64,000 bases of DNA. It comes from Achatina immaculata. Its lineage: Eukaryota > Mollusca > Gastropoda > Stylommatophora > Achatinidae. The position numbers and the translations under genes were made by a program. This document shows positions 44,006 through 54,302 of the stretch, in pieces (position 1 is the stretch's first letter; each line of letters starts with the position of its first letter). The stretch covers positions 46,683,930 through 46,747,929 of the forward strand of contig CM019692.1 of assembly GCA_009760885.1 (NCBI GenBank), written 5' to 3'. A model generated the notes under the pieces. That model was not told the origin of the DNA, did not search any database, and worked only from the letters and a program-made list of their open reading frames with translations.

Positions 44006-45277
44006 CAAGGGGTGATTGATAAGTTCTTGGCTTAATTAAGGTACAAATACTTGAAACACAGTTGATATTATGTGCATTTGTAGATCAGGTTAACGTAAGA
44101 TTAAACACCAAGTTTCAGGAAATTAACTGCAACCGGTTTTTTTTTTTTTACACGCTACTGAAATGGTACTGGGTGGCAGAAATTGAGAAAATGGATAAAA
44201 TTTCTCATCGAGCAGTCATTCGCTACCTCTGTATCAAGGGCTTATCATCGAAGGAGGTCCTAGAGGATACGGTAGAGTGCACCTTCTTACAGCACAGTGA
44301 AGAAATGGACAGCTCAGTTCAAACATGGAAGAGAGAGTCTGGAAGATGATTCCCGTCCATGAAGACCAAGAACGGTAACCACCGATGAAACCACCTGCAG
44401 AATCCATGATATGATAATGGAGGATCGACGACTAACTGAGGGGTACATTGCTACTGAGTTGGGCATCTCCCAAGAATGTGTTCACGTCATCATTCAGAAT
44501 GATCTTCAAATGACAAAGGTCTGCTCTTTCCCCAAACTTCTTGGAGCTGATCACAAATGACAGCGTCTCAACATGTCAAGAGACAATCCTAGCCATTTTT
44601 ATGCAGATCCTGAAAAGTTTCTTCAGCAATTTGTGACTGGATGAGACTTGGGTTCATCATTTTCAACCAGAAACCAAGGAACGGTCAAAGCAGTGGAAAC
44701 AACATGGATCCCCACCTCCAAAGAAAGCAAGGGTGGTTGTGTCTGCAGACAAAGTGATGGCTTCCATCTTTTGAGATTCAGAAGATGTGCTATTGGTAGA
44801 TTATCTTCAAAAGGGCAGGCAGAACGGTCACAGGGGCTTATTACGCTAATCTTGTGAAGCAACTGCGGGTCAAACTGAAGGAAAAGCGTCGAGGGAAATT
44901 GACGAGAGGAGTCGTCTTTCAGTAAGACAATTCTCCAGTTTACAAGTCGGCAGTGGCAATAGCTGCCATTCATGAATGCGGCTGCCAGCTTCTTGAACAT
45001 CCTCCTTATTCCCCAGATTTGGCTCCTTCGGACAATTACCTGTTTACCACACTCAAACAGGAGCTCGATGGTCGCAAATTTGCTTCAGATGATGTGACGT
45101 CATTCACGCTATAGACCACATTCTACTGGCACAAGATTTTGCCTTTTACAAAGAAGGGATCAGTATGCTCCAGGATCGCTGGACTAAGTGCATAAACTTG
45201 CAAGGGGACTATGTTGAGAAATAATCCCAAAAAGTTGTCCACACAAAATCTGTTGTACCTTATGCCGAGAACTTATC
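44006..45277 (+). mobile_element. Mariner-family transposon, decayed
   Basis: The left inverted repeat starts after a TA (44004-44005) and reads AGGGGTGATTGATAAGTTC then TTGGC. The right end at 45253-45277 reads TTGTACCTTATGCCG then AGAACTTATC, its complement with a small deletion. The outermost dozen bases of the right repeat have been lost or mutated. The length of about 1.27 kb is normal for mariner. Confidence 0.88.
44191..45224 (+). pseudogene. Mariner transposase (DD34D), inactive
   Basis: The transposase would cut and paste the element at TA sites. The start MDKISHRAVIRYLCIKGLSS matches the N-terminal helix-turn-helix of mariner proteins. The first catalytic Asp is at 44775-44777 within a degraded 'F-x-DSEDVLLVDYL' block. 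The second is at 44926-44928 (DNSPVYKSAVA) and the third at 45031-45033 (YSPDLAPSDNYLF), with exactly 34 residues between the last two. At least ten stops or frameshifts occur, for instance the TGA replacing a Trp codon before the first Asp and a TAA just before the second. The protein ends GDYVEK at TAA 45222-45224. Confidence 0.9.
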
Positions 45278-45941
45278 TTAGTGCATTTACTGTTAGCTGT
45301 TGTTTTGTTGTCATCCAGCGGGACTTGACATTAGTACGCGTCTGTAGATGTAGTCGTGTCTTAACTCTTGTGTCTTCTTCTTTGTTTCACTCTTTTCGAG
45401 GAAAAATTTCTTATCTGATGCAAACAGGCGATAAATTCAGGGTTTTATCTTCTTACCAAGAACTTTCCCTTCAGTGGTGAACAAGGAGTAGAAAATGTGA
45501 AACCTTCACATTTGTTTTACAGGCTCACAAAGGTTTAAGAAAAGACGTTCGTGAATATCAAGAGATTACGTGTTCTTTTCCTTGTTTATTATTTCAATTC
45601 TCCTTCCTGAATTTTTATTAGTCGACACTTGAATCTAGATCAAAAGGTATTTTTCTGTGAGTTGGAAAATCGATGTAGAGTTAAAGACTTTACTGGACGA
45701 GCACCTCGGGTAGGCAAAACAAAAAAGAACAAAACAGTTAAATGAATTTAACTTGCTAATGTTTGTTTCTTTGTTATGTACACCCTGATTCCCCCCCCCC
45801 CCCCAGTAATTCAAGTCCATTCGTTTCATTTCTCATAGTTCTTCGCTGGCGATACTGTGGCAATAATATGTTGAATATTTTAACAAGATTAAAAGTTGTT
45901 TCTGTAAAACAAAAAAAAATTTTGAACATTAATTACTTGTC
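45278..45941. other. No gene recognised
   Basis: AT-rich sequence with an oligo-C run at about 45791-45804. No recognised element. Confidence 0.5.
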
Positions 45942-46226
45942 CAGTAGTTCTCAAACTTTTTTTTGGTACCATTCACCTTTCTTTTTTTTTCACCACATAT
46001 GTTATACAATCACAACTTCCCAACTCCAAGATTGTGAGACTCGATCAGGTGCATTCTAAATAATATGCATTTAATATTGCAACAGTCTGCGTCTAGTCAG
46101 TCTGTAGTCCCAATCCTCCAGTCCCTTTTGGAACCCTAAAATCCACCCCATCCCAAAACCACGACACAACACCACCTCGGGGGGGGGGGGGAATATTTCC
46201 TTACAGGTTGAGAACCCCGGTTCTGG
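45942..46226. mobile_element. hAT-like MITE remnant
   Basis: The left end CAGTAGTTCTCAAACTTTTT and the complement of the right end CAGAACCGGGGTTCTCAACC share GTTCTCAA(A/C)C. No eight-base duplication could be confirmed, so the extent is approximate. The interior has oligo-G and AT-rich runs and no coding potential. Confidence 0.5.
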
Positions 46227-46574
46227 CCTCATAAATTTACATAGTTACAGAACTACAGGAGAAGGAGATTGTAATTTTTTTTATTTAAAATTGCAGCACA
46301 AGAGGGAGGTAACTGAAGAAATTCTTCAAGAAAATACATATGAAATCTGCCAGAGGTGCTGCAGTCATATCCAGGTGTATAAAAATGGTCGCCTGGCTGC
46401 TTCTGGAGCCGTGGATGGAAAGAGAGTCGGGCATGCGGGCTGAATACGAGGACATCGGCCTTTACGATGTGTGCCATTAGGTCGAGGACAAATATATCAC
46501 AAACATATCCCCTATAGTTCTTTGTGCCATGATTGGGCTTCCCGTATCCTTACGTTCTCGTTCAGTCTTATAGC

Positions 46575-47112
46575 GTACATTTATAAGTCTCCTAGCGTAA
46601 CTCTAAAAGTAAATCTAGAAGTCTGTTAGCTTACCACTAAAAGTACATACAGAAGTCTATTTGCCTACATCTCGAAGTCTCTTAGCTTACCTCTTGAAGT
46701 CTCCTAGCTTATATCTCGAAGTCTCCTAGCTTACATCTCGAAGTCTCCTAGTTTACCTCTAGAAGTCTCCTAGCTTACCTCTAGAAGTCTCTTAGCTTAA
46801 CCCTAGAAACCTTTTAGCGCACCTCTAGTAATATCTTATCTTACCTGTAGAAATCTCTTAGCGTACCGCTAGAAGTCTCCTGGCGTACCTACAGAAGTTG
46901 CCACCTGGCGAACATCTAGAAGTTGTTTCCTGGCGTACCCCTAGAAGCCTCATAGCCTATCTCAAGAAGTCTTCCAGCATACCTATAGAAGTCTCCTAGC
47001 ATACCTGTACAAGTCTCATAGCCTACGTTTAGAAGTCTCCTAACATACTTCTGGAAGTCTCTTAGCGTGCTTTTAGAAATCTCCTAGTAAACCTTTACAA
47101 AACTCCCAAAAT
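46575..47112. repeat. 22-bp degenerate minisatellite, about 24 copies
   Basis: Units derive from AGAAGTCTCCTAGCTTACCT plus CT. Divergence is high and uniform, with many T/C and A/G changes, so this is an old array. Confidence 0.9.
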
Positions 47113-47439
47113 ACCTTTGACAGTCCCCTGGTAATACCCCTTCACATTCGTCAAGAAAAGTTTTCATCTACCGAAACTGCTTCATGTTACCAATAATGGC
47201 ACGGGTACCATTGTATGTAAGGATATCTTAAACCTTGCCCCAAAGATTGTCGTTTGTGTATGTTTAATACGTATACATCGTGTAGCATTCTCCTAGAAGC
47301 ATGCCTTCTATTTCCGGTCTTTCCATCAAAATATATAACAGGGGAAAGCATTCGTCAAGTAGCCAAGAATGGCCAGGACCTTAAGATACTTCCTCACAGG
47401 GATACTTTGGAAATAAGCTGCCTTACAACATGTATAGAT

Positions 47440-47716
47440 CTCCATGTAATAGTTTATTTATTGAAGAGCTAAACATACCGGTGTGATCCCAGTCGTCATA
47501 GTCTACTGAGAAGCTAAACATACCGGTATAGATATAGATTTGATTCCAGTTGCCATAGTCTATTTATTGAAAAGCTAAGCATGCCAGTGTAGATACCGAT
47601 TTGATCCTAATCATTATAGTCTATTTATTGAGGAGCTAAACATACCGGTATAGATACAGATGTGATCCTAGTCGTTATAGTCAATTTATTGAAGAGCTGA
47701 ACATATCATGATCAAG
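47440..47716. repeat. About 65-bp diverged satellite, left of SINE-B
   Basis: Units contain GAGCTAAACATACCGGTATA plus GATACAGATGTGATCCTAGT and GTTATAGTCTATTTATTGA. They are clearly related to the 57-bp units right of the SINE-B insertion but are longer and much more diverged. Confidence 0.85.
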
Positions 47717-48036
47717 GAGTCGCGCTAGTGTAGTAGATTAAACAGTTCCTTGCCAACCAGGCGACCTGGTTTCGATTTCCACTCACCACGGTTGGGGGGG
47801 GGGGGGGGGTGTCAGACCGTGGCTCGCAAAAAACTCACAGCCTCACAAAAAAAAAAAAAGGTAACAGGGTTAACGCTCTGGGAAAGAAGAGGAATGACAC
47901 CACTAGCTACGGAGTTCGTGCTAATGGCGATACCATTTGACAGTTTCTAGTCAACTGCTGACTTAGGCAGCAAAGGCACTTGTGGTTTGACCGCGGCGAT
48001 GGTGCTCTTCACAACTCGTACCTTTAACTTCTACTT
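47717..48036 (+). mobile_element. SINE-B copy inside a satellite
   Basis: The tRNA-like head has GCGCTAGTGTAGTAGATTA (box A region) and TGGTTTCGATTTCCACTC (box B region). The body includes the oligo-G and A-runs, CGCTCTGGGAAAGAAGAGG and CTACGGAGTTCGTGCTAATG. The end reads CTCGTACCTTTAACTTCTAC. It aligns along its length with 60475-60810. ACATATC flanks both sides (about 47701 and 48039) and could be part of the target duplication. Confidence 0.85.
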
Positions 48037-48325
48037 TAGACATATCGGTATAGATATAGATGTGATCCCAGCCGTCATAGTCTACTGAACAACTAGACAT
48101 ATCGGTATAGATATAGATGTGATCCCAGCCGTCATAGTCTACTGAACAACTAGACATATCGGTATAGATATAGATGTGATCCCAGCCGTCATAGTCTACT
48201 GAACAACTAGACATATCGGTATAGATATAGATGTGATCTCAGTCATCATAGTCTACTGAACAACTAGACATATCGGTATAGATATAGATGTGATCCCAGC
48301 CGTCATAGTCTACTGAATAGATCGA
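48037..48325. repeat. 57-bp homogeneous satellite, 5 copies
   Basis: The unit is CTAGACATATCGGTATAGAT, ATAGATGTGATCCCAGCCGT and CATAGTCTACTGAACAA. The copies are almost identical, in contrast with the diverged relatives left of the SINE. A minus-strand frame of 19-residue repeats is an artefact. Confidence 0.95.
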
Positions 48326-48682
48326 TATACTAGCGAACCGAGAAGACCCCCTGTTCTTGAAGCCTGCTGAGGGGCCCTACACCTGCAGCCGTGCTGTGGG
48401 CTTCCTCTTCTTATCTACCAGGCCCTGGGGCCTTAAAAAAAGCCTCAGGAACAACCGTCGTAGCACTGGCCTGTGAGTCTCGTTAGACATTAGATTCAGT
48501 GATCATTAGACCTTGGTAGTTGAGGCTGGTCAGAAGAGCTTAAAGCTTACGCCCAGCTGGCCTCAACCTCCTGAACGATAGGACACATACAGTATTTAAA
48601 AGCACGAAGGTCCGGTATTTAGTGTCACATGTTTGTTGAAATTTGTGCCCTTTTACCCGAATTTCTCCCCCCCCCCCGGGCG

Positions 48683-48941
48683 TCTGTCTGAGTGGCGAAG
48701 TGGTTAGTGCACCGTTCTCTCATGGCGAAGGTCGGGGGTTCGAATCCGGTCGGAGGCGCCCCAGTCACCCAGCTGTTGAAATGGATACCCGACTTCTTGT
48801 GGAGTTGGGGAAGGAAAGGCGTCCAGACGTGATACTGACCATATCACCCTCTAGTGTGCTGGCAGGTCAAGGAAAATATGGGCACTAACACCATGTCCCT
48901 ATGTGCCTCTAAGGCATGACAGGATTACCTTTACCTTTTTT
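48683..48941 (+). mobile_element. SINE-A, complete copy just upstream of the Notum-like exon
   Basis: The head carries box A (GAGTGGCGAAGTGGTTAGTG) and box B (GGGTTCGAATCC), so it derives from a tRNA and should have an internal pol III promoter. The body contains CGACTTCTTGTGGAGTTGGG and CACCCTCTAGTGTGCTGGCA, and the 3' end is AGGATTACCTTTACCTTTTT. It ends 66 bp before the likely start codon at 49007, so it occupies the promoter, 5' untranslated region or a 5' intron of that gene. Confidence 0.92.
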
Positions 48942-49006
48942 AAGTTCTATTATTGCTATATTTATGTGTGCAGATCTGCATATTATTTAGATTTGTTTCA
49001 GTAATA

Positions 49007-49362
49007 ATGAGAATAAGAATAATGTCTTTCCTCAGACTGATGATGGAATTATTTTTGCATGTCACTGGAACTTGTTGGCTGATAATAGCGGTCTCATGTA
49101 CGTCCACCAGCCCTGTGCTGTCATCATCATCATCATCGTCGTCAATCTCTTCTACAACAGCATCACTTACATTGACTACTTCAAAGAGCAACGATATTAC
49201 TTTTAACATTAACAAACTTCACGAACTTGGCAGCCGAGGGCAGTGGTTACTGCGACATATGGCCATGCTGACCCACAAATGCGGGTTCAAGGACACGCCT
49301 AGTCTTAAGAGAAAGCTGTTACGGAAATCGAACGTTACATGTAACGATGGATCCCCTGCAGG
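49007..49362 (+). CDS. Notum-like palmitoleoyl-protein carboxylesterase, first coding exon
   Basis: Notum is a secreted alpha/beta-hydrolase that removes the palmitoleate from Wnt proteins and so switches off Wnt signalling. The exon encodes about 118 residues. It has a short basic start and a hydrophobic core (ELFLHVTGTCWLIIAVSC) fitting a signal peptide, then a serine/threonine-rich linker (eight Ser in a row from a TCA repeat), then LKRKLLRKSNVTCNDGSPAG. The NVTCNDGSPAG block, with its N-glycosylation sequon and Cys, is the conserved start of the Notum catalytic domain. The exon ends GCAGG-GTGAGT in phase 2, exactly before where YY-x-x would follow. The catalytic Ser, Asp and His lie in later exons, which I could not find before 64000. 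The start is uncertain: ATGs at 48953, 49007 and 49022 are in frame, and TTTGTTTCAG just before 49002 could be an acceptor. Confidence 0.8.
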
Positions 49363-49976
49363 GTGAGTAGTACGGTGTCCTTGCCTCAGAAGTCTGTCAC
49401 ATCGCTTAAAGTGACTTGTCGATCCTAGTATTAAATTTACTTTTTGTGTGTGTGTCTGTCTGTTCTTAAATCCAAAGACTACACAAAACATTGTATAATA
49501 AACACATTAGCCATGTTTAAGTGGGAAATGGGAGTAATGTTTCTCTTTGGCTTATATGGTAAGTGAAATTTATGTCTAAAAAAAAGCAAAGAAGGAAAAA
49601 AAAAAAATAAAATAGAACAAAACTATATACGTTTTACGGATTTAGATGATAATTATCGATGGAGGTTATCTTGGATGTTGTTGGTGCAAAATCCTGCCAG
49701 TTATATTACCACAGGCTTTTGATACGCTTGAATTTAGAACAACCAGCTGCTAGAACAACCAGCTGCACTTGCATACAACACGAAAACATCTGGATATAGA
49801 GTGAGAGGACGAACAAGGGGAAAAAAAAGTAGATAGATGGGAAGAAAGACACACTGAGGAAATATAATATGACAGGCCTCTAACCTTTCACCCGAAACTC
49901 ATTGTGACGCAAATGACATAAGCAGACAGAGAAGAAGAAGAAGATACTACGATTGTAACAAAAACTTGTTCTAAGA
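49363..49976 (+). other. Start of the first intron after the Notum-like exon
   Basis: The donor GTGAGT occupies 49363-49368. A GT run near 49447 and an A-run near 49575-49610 follow. No further Notum exon (no GGWYC-type or GSSAGG-type sequence) was recognised in any frame downstream, so the intron probably spans the remainder of the window. Confidence 0.5.
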
Positions 49977-50188
49977 CAGTAGTTCTTAACCTCTTTCGGC
50001 CGTGGACCCTTTTTGCGGCACGAGACTGGATGTGGACATCCTCTCCTTCCCTCCCCCCCCCCCCCCCCCGAAACAAACCATTAAAAATAAAGCAATAAAT
50101 AGAATTCAGAAAATGCTAAGATTTTTTTTTTTTTACCAAGCCAGCACATTTGCTAGTCCATAGATCTCAGATTAAGAACCACTTCCAT
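49977..50188. mobile_element. hAT-like MITE
   Basis: The left end CAGTAGTTCTTAACCTCTTT then CGGCCGTGGACCC is matched at the right by AGTCCATAGATCTCAGATTA then AGAACCACTT. Both are the classic 'GTTCTTAACC ... GTGGACC' terminal pattern in inverse orientation. A duplication could not be confirmed. The internal oligo-C run makes up much of the length. Confidence 0.6.
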
Positions 50189-50253
50189 ACGGTAAAAGGT
50201 AAACCTGCCGTGCCAGAGACACATCAGAGATGTGGCATATGGTATTTCACCGG

Positions 50254-50736
50254 TCAGCAAACCAGAGGATGATGTGGTCAGCAAACCAGAGGATGATGTG
50301 GTCAGCAAACCAGAGGATGATGTGGTCAGCAAACCAGAGGATGATGTGGTCAGCAAACCAGAGGATGATGTGGTCAGCAAACCAGAGGATGATGTGGTCA
50401 GCAAACCAGAGGATGATGTGGTCAGCAAACCAGAGATGATGTGGTCAGCAAACCAGAGGATGATGTGGTCAGCAAACCAGAGGATGATGTGGTCAGCAAA
50501 CCAGAGGATGATGTGGTCAGCAAACCAGAGTGATGTGGTCAGCAAACCAGAGGATGATGTGGTCAGCAAACCAGAGGATGATGTGGTCAGCAAACCAGAG
50601 GATGATGTGGTCAGCAAACCAGAGGATGATGTGGTCAGCAAACCAGAGGATGATGTGGTCAGCAAACCAGAGGATGATGTGGTCAGCAAACCAGAGGATG
50701 ATGTGGTCAGCAAACCAGAGGATGATGTGGTCAGCA
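50254..50736. repeat. 24-bp minisatellite, 20 copies
   Basis: The unit is GTCAGCAAACCAGAGGATGA plus TGTG, virtually perfect. Two one- to four-base losses, near 50432 and 50530, shift the phase. The plus frame gives VSKPEDDV repeats and another gives SANQRMMW. Both frames are artefacts of the 24-bp length. High identity suggests recent expansion. Confidence 0.95.
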
Positions 50737-51098
50737 TCACTCCTGGGCGGACTGTCATGTTCAAAAAGGATCTAGATTCTCTTACGGGGGGGGGGGGGGA
50801 AGAAGGGGTAAATGGACTGACCCCCTACCCTACCACCTTTTGCCTTAGCCTTGAGTGCATTCGCCAATTAGCTACTCCAGAATTTTTTTTTAAAAAAAAA
50901 CAACTATGGTGCCATAGTTACATCACTTAAGCTACTGTCACGAACACTACACTAGAGCTACTAATACTACTATGGCAGCTACTACACGTTTTATACAATT
51001 AGTACTATGATGATGGCGATGAATTCTTGCAGTTTTGTGTTCTTTTCCGACGCCCGCCAATATGACTGCTAGAAATGTAGTCATTCGTGCTAATGATC

Positions 51099-51438
51099 TA
51101 TGGAGCAATAATGGAGCTGAATGAGCTAGCGGTCAGAGGGCCCATAGCTGACTGCCTGTTCCATGTCCCCGCGGTGCTCCTTAGTCCGGCCTACTGAATA
51201 ATGATTGCTATAGGAAACCTGACCTGGTCCTGAAATTACAGCTCTCTGAAGTTGGGTCCATACAACGCAACCAACGCTTTTTCAAGGGCGACTCCCGACG
51301 AAGGAAGGAACTTACGACGAACATTTGTTACCATGACAACAAGATCCTCGACTTCGACAGTAAATGTGGAGGCCGTTGTTACCTGCATCTGGAACGTACA
51401 GAAGATCCTTTTCTTAAGGTCGATGGTCCTCCTTTTTT
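51099..51438 (+). repeat. Inverted repeat pair, left arm
   Basis: The arm runs from TGGAGCAATAATGGAGCTGA to GATGGTCCTCC and then a T-run. It matches the complement of 53716-54062 over about 340 bp with scattered substitutions and a few indels. Both arms share a frame reading TTNICYHDNKILDFDSKCGG and then RCYLHLERTEDPFLK. It is unclear whether this is a coding remnant of a mobile element or a duplicated exon. Confidence 0.8.
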
Positions 51439-52300
51439 TTAGACTAATTTTGTTTACACCGCCATACTTTTGAAGAAAATAAAAACAAAACCCGCAGTAT
51501 CCGAAAATATACGCATATTTTTCACTGAAACGTATATTCTTAATGTTTCAGAAAAGGAAACGTTTCTCACCACTAGCACACATATCGAATGTCTTCCGAA
51601 AACACGTGCTCGATACAGGAAAAAAAATGCGCGCAAAATATTTCGTTCCATCGCTCACTTTGGCTAAACCTTTTTCTCCAATTCTAACTCAAAGACATAT
51701 TTCAGATGATTCAGTCATTCTCAACAAAAATCCTTACCTTTGAAAACAAACAACAACGTAAAAGATTAATCAAATCTTGTTCTGGAAAATATGCAGATAG
51801 TTTCACTATGACATTTTTCTTGGTTCGATATTTTGTAGTATCGAGACTGGAAAACAGTGTTTGCAAAGACCGTCTTGTTTAATTCCATTATCACTTGTAT
51901 TTAATTAATTAATTTTGATTGCTGATTGTTGCAGAGTAACTAACTCGTAGGTATTGGTTGTATGTTGAGGATCTGATTCTTCAGTCTTCGTCTTAGAAAA
52001 GGCAGTTTGATTACATTGTGTCGCGGTTGGCAGTTTAGTTTCTTTCGGTCCGACTCATTTGTCTTCGGCATGTTTACTAACAGCAACCATTCAGCCTTTC
52101 TGTTCCATCCTTGTTTGCTAGGTCATTCTGCAGTATGCTACCAGGGACGTGGCGTCTCTGGAAGGCGCGTTGCCCGGCCTCGACTGATGCAGCCAGCCAC
52201 GAGTCGTCAAATCCTCATCTTGTCCAGGTTGACCACCGCGTCCTCGAAGCTGTAACATATTTTATCCAGCATCGCGACCATGGCCGTGATATCTTTCAGT

Positions 52301-52534
52301 CTGAGTGGCGAAGTGGTTAGTGCACTGGTCTCTCATGGCAAAGGTCCGGGGTTCGAATCTGGCCGGAGGTCCCCCAGTCACGCAGCTGTAGAAATAAGTA
52401 CTCGATTTCTTCTGGAGTTGGGGAAGGAAAAGGCGGCCAGGCGTGATACTGATAGTGTGCTGACAGGTCAAGGGCACTAACATCATGTCTCTGTGTGTCT
52501 CTAAGGCATGACAGGATTATCTTTACCTTTTTTT
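52301..52534 (+). mobile_element. SINE-A with perfect target duplication
   Basis: The copy has box A (GAGTGGCGAAGTGGTTAGTG), box B (GGGTTCGAATC) and the usual body, with a short internal deletion after GTGATACTGATAG. It ends in TTATCTTTACCTTTTTTT. ATCTTTCAGT is duplicated at 52291-52300 and 52535-52544, fixing the boundaries of the insertion. It interrupts a minus-strand frame discussed under findings. Confidence 0.92.
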
Positions 52535-52683
52535 ATCTTTCAGTCCGGTCATTGTGAGTGAAGTCCAGTATAACATCGACCAAAAATGAACAATAAATTG
52601 AATCATATATAAATATTTCTTTCACTGTGCGAAAAACTGTTATGTAAATCCTATTCGGATATGGCTAATTTCTAATTTTAAAA

Positions 52684-53078
52684 GAAATTAGACTCTTTTG
52701 AAAACAAATGCCTAAGGAAAATACTCGGCATCAAGTGGAATGAATTCAAGAACAATGCAGAGATAAGACAGATGACTGAACAACAACCAGTCTCATGGGT
52801 GATCAGGAAAAGGAGATGGACATATGTTGGTCACTTGATGAGAAGAAATGATCAGAGAATCCCAAAACAAGCTATCAAGTGGAACACAACAGGCCGAAGA
52901 AAAAGAGGCAGACTGCGTGAAACTCTGAAGAGGACATTATTAAGAGAGGCCAAATTAACAGGCGTAAAATCCTGTGACGAGGTTGAAAGACTCGCCGAAG
53001 ACAGGAAAAATTGGCGAACTACTTTGCGAGCCCTATATGACGTTTAACGGCACAGGAAGGATATAAGATAAGATATAA
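52684..53078 (+). pseudogene. LINE-F C-terminal region, best-preserved copy
   Basis: An open frame from about 52690 reads SFENKCLRKILGIKWNEFKN, then IRKRRWTYVGHLMRRNDQ, GRRKRGRLRETLKRTLLREA and ends NWRTTLRALYDV at TAA 53045-53047. It finishes in the tail GGATATAAGATAAGATATAAG-like. There is no RT core in this copy, so it is a 5'-truncated relic, but its frame is intact. LINE-F copies lie also at 1214, 8695, 10337, 35340 and 61848. Confidence 0.88.
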
Positions 53079-53715
53079 GAATTCCACACTGGAAATATAA
53101 ATTTCCTCGATGTATAACATTATAATCTTACGAACAACAACTTCGCAGTGGTATCCCTGCCTCATGCAGAATTTTGGAGGTGACGGCCGGAATCAGTAGA
53201 AATGTACCACTTAAGACGGAATCTAAGCCAGAAAATAGAAGAAGAAGAAGACTTTCATTCTGAAATCGGGCCCAGAGAAATGGCTGTTCAGCCTGTGTGC
53301 ATTGCTCCAGGAACTTAAGGGTTTTCTCATGTTTTTAAATAGAATCTAGCGCCCCCCCCCCCTTTTCCTTTTTTAAGGGGGCTATATAGGCTCTGTAGTG
53401 AGTGAAAACAGGACTGACTAATCATACAGAGTAAGCGGAAATGTTTGTGAGGAGGGGGTGGGGGAGGAGGAGGTTAGGGAGAGAAGAGGTTGGCGTTGAG
53501 AGAGAAACAATTTTTCATCACCTTAGACCTCCTTTTACAGAACTCCTCCTGGAAAACGTGTCTACAAGACTAGTTCCAGCGGGAGTTTTTGGTAAATTAC
53601 CATTTATGAAGTAGCTGGAGAGTAAAAAATATAGGTCAGACCAGAGTCGAAAGTCAGGCGTACATACCCCAAAGTCGATCAAATACTGATGCAAACAGCA
53701 AAAAAAAAAAAAAAG

Positions 53716-54062
53716 GAGGACCATCCATCTTAAGAAAAGGATCTTCTGTACGTTCCAGATGCAGGTAACAACGGCCTCCACATTTACTGTCGAAGTCGAG
53801 GATCTTGTTGTCATGGTAACAAATGTTCGTCGTAAGTTCCTCCTTCGTCGGCAGTCGCCCTTGAAAGAGCGTTGGTTGCGTTGTATGGCAGTCGTACCCC
53901 TTTCGACCCAACACACCCAACTTCAGAGAGCTGCAATTTCAGGACCAGGTCAGGTTTCCTATTGCGATCATTATTCTAAGAGGCACCGCGAGGACATGCA
54001 ATAGGCAGTCAGCTATGGGCCTTCTGACCGCTAGCTCATTCAGCTCCATTATTGCTCCATGG
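53716..54062 (-). repeat. Inverted repeat pair, right arm
   Basis: This is the complement of 51099-51438. A 30-bp block at its outer edge (TGACCGCTAGCTCATTCAGC) is duplicated at 54027 and 54070. It contains an extra stretch (GTGTGTTGGGTCGAAAGG in complement) absent from the left arm. A 16-base A-run at its inner edge mirrors the T-run of the other arm. Confidence 0.8.
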
Positions 54063-54184
54063 GCCCTCTGACCGCTAGCTCATTCAGCTCGAGTATTGCG
54101 CCATGGGCCCCCACCATAAACTCATCAGGAATGTCATTCACAAAACTTTTCACAAATATTGTATGTCTCTGTTCGTAATTATCC

Positions 54185-54302
54185 AGAGTTCCGGTGTTTC
54201 AGTTGTCCTCTTCGTAAATATCCGGTGTTTCAGTTGTCCTCTTCGTAAATATCCTGTGTTTCAGTTGTCCTCTTCGTAAATATCCTGTGTTTCAGTTGTC
54301 CG
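54185..54302. repeat. About 32-bp tandem repeat, 4 copies
   Basis: The unit GTGTTTCAGTTGTCCTCTTC plus GTAAATATCC repeats at 54193-54300 with minor changes. The region from 54303 to 54980 has no recognised gene. It includes a GC-richer patch near 54600-54720. Confidence 0.8.

Noticed and set aside
48683..48770. Possible functional tRNA gene
   Set aside because: The box A and B region is followed by a SINE body and occurs in three copies with target duplications. The acceptor stem does not close.
50153..50930. Frames encoding VSKPEDDV or SSGLLTT repeats
   Set aside because: Produced by a perfect 24-bp minisatellite. Frames on both strands are open and phase-shifted by small deletions.
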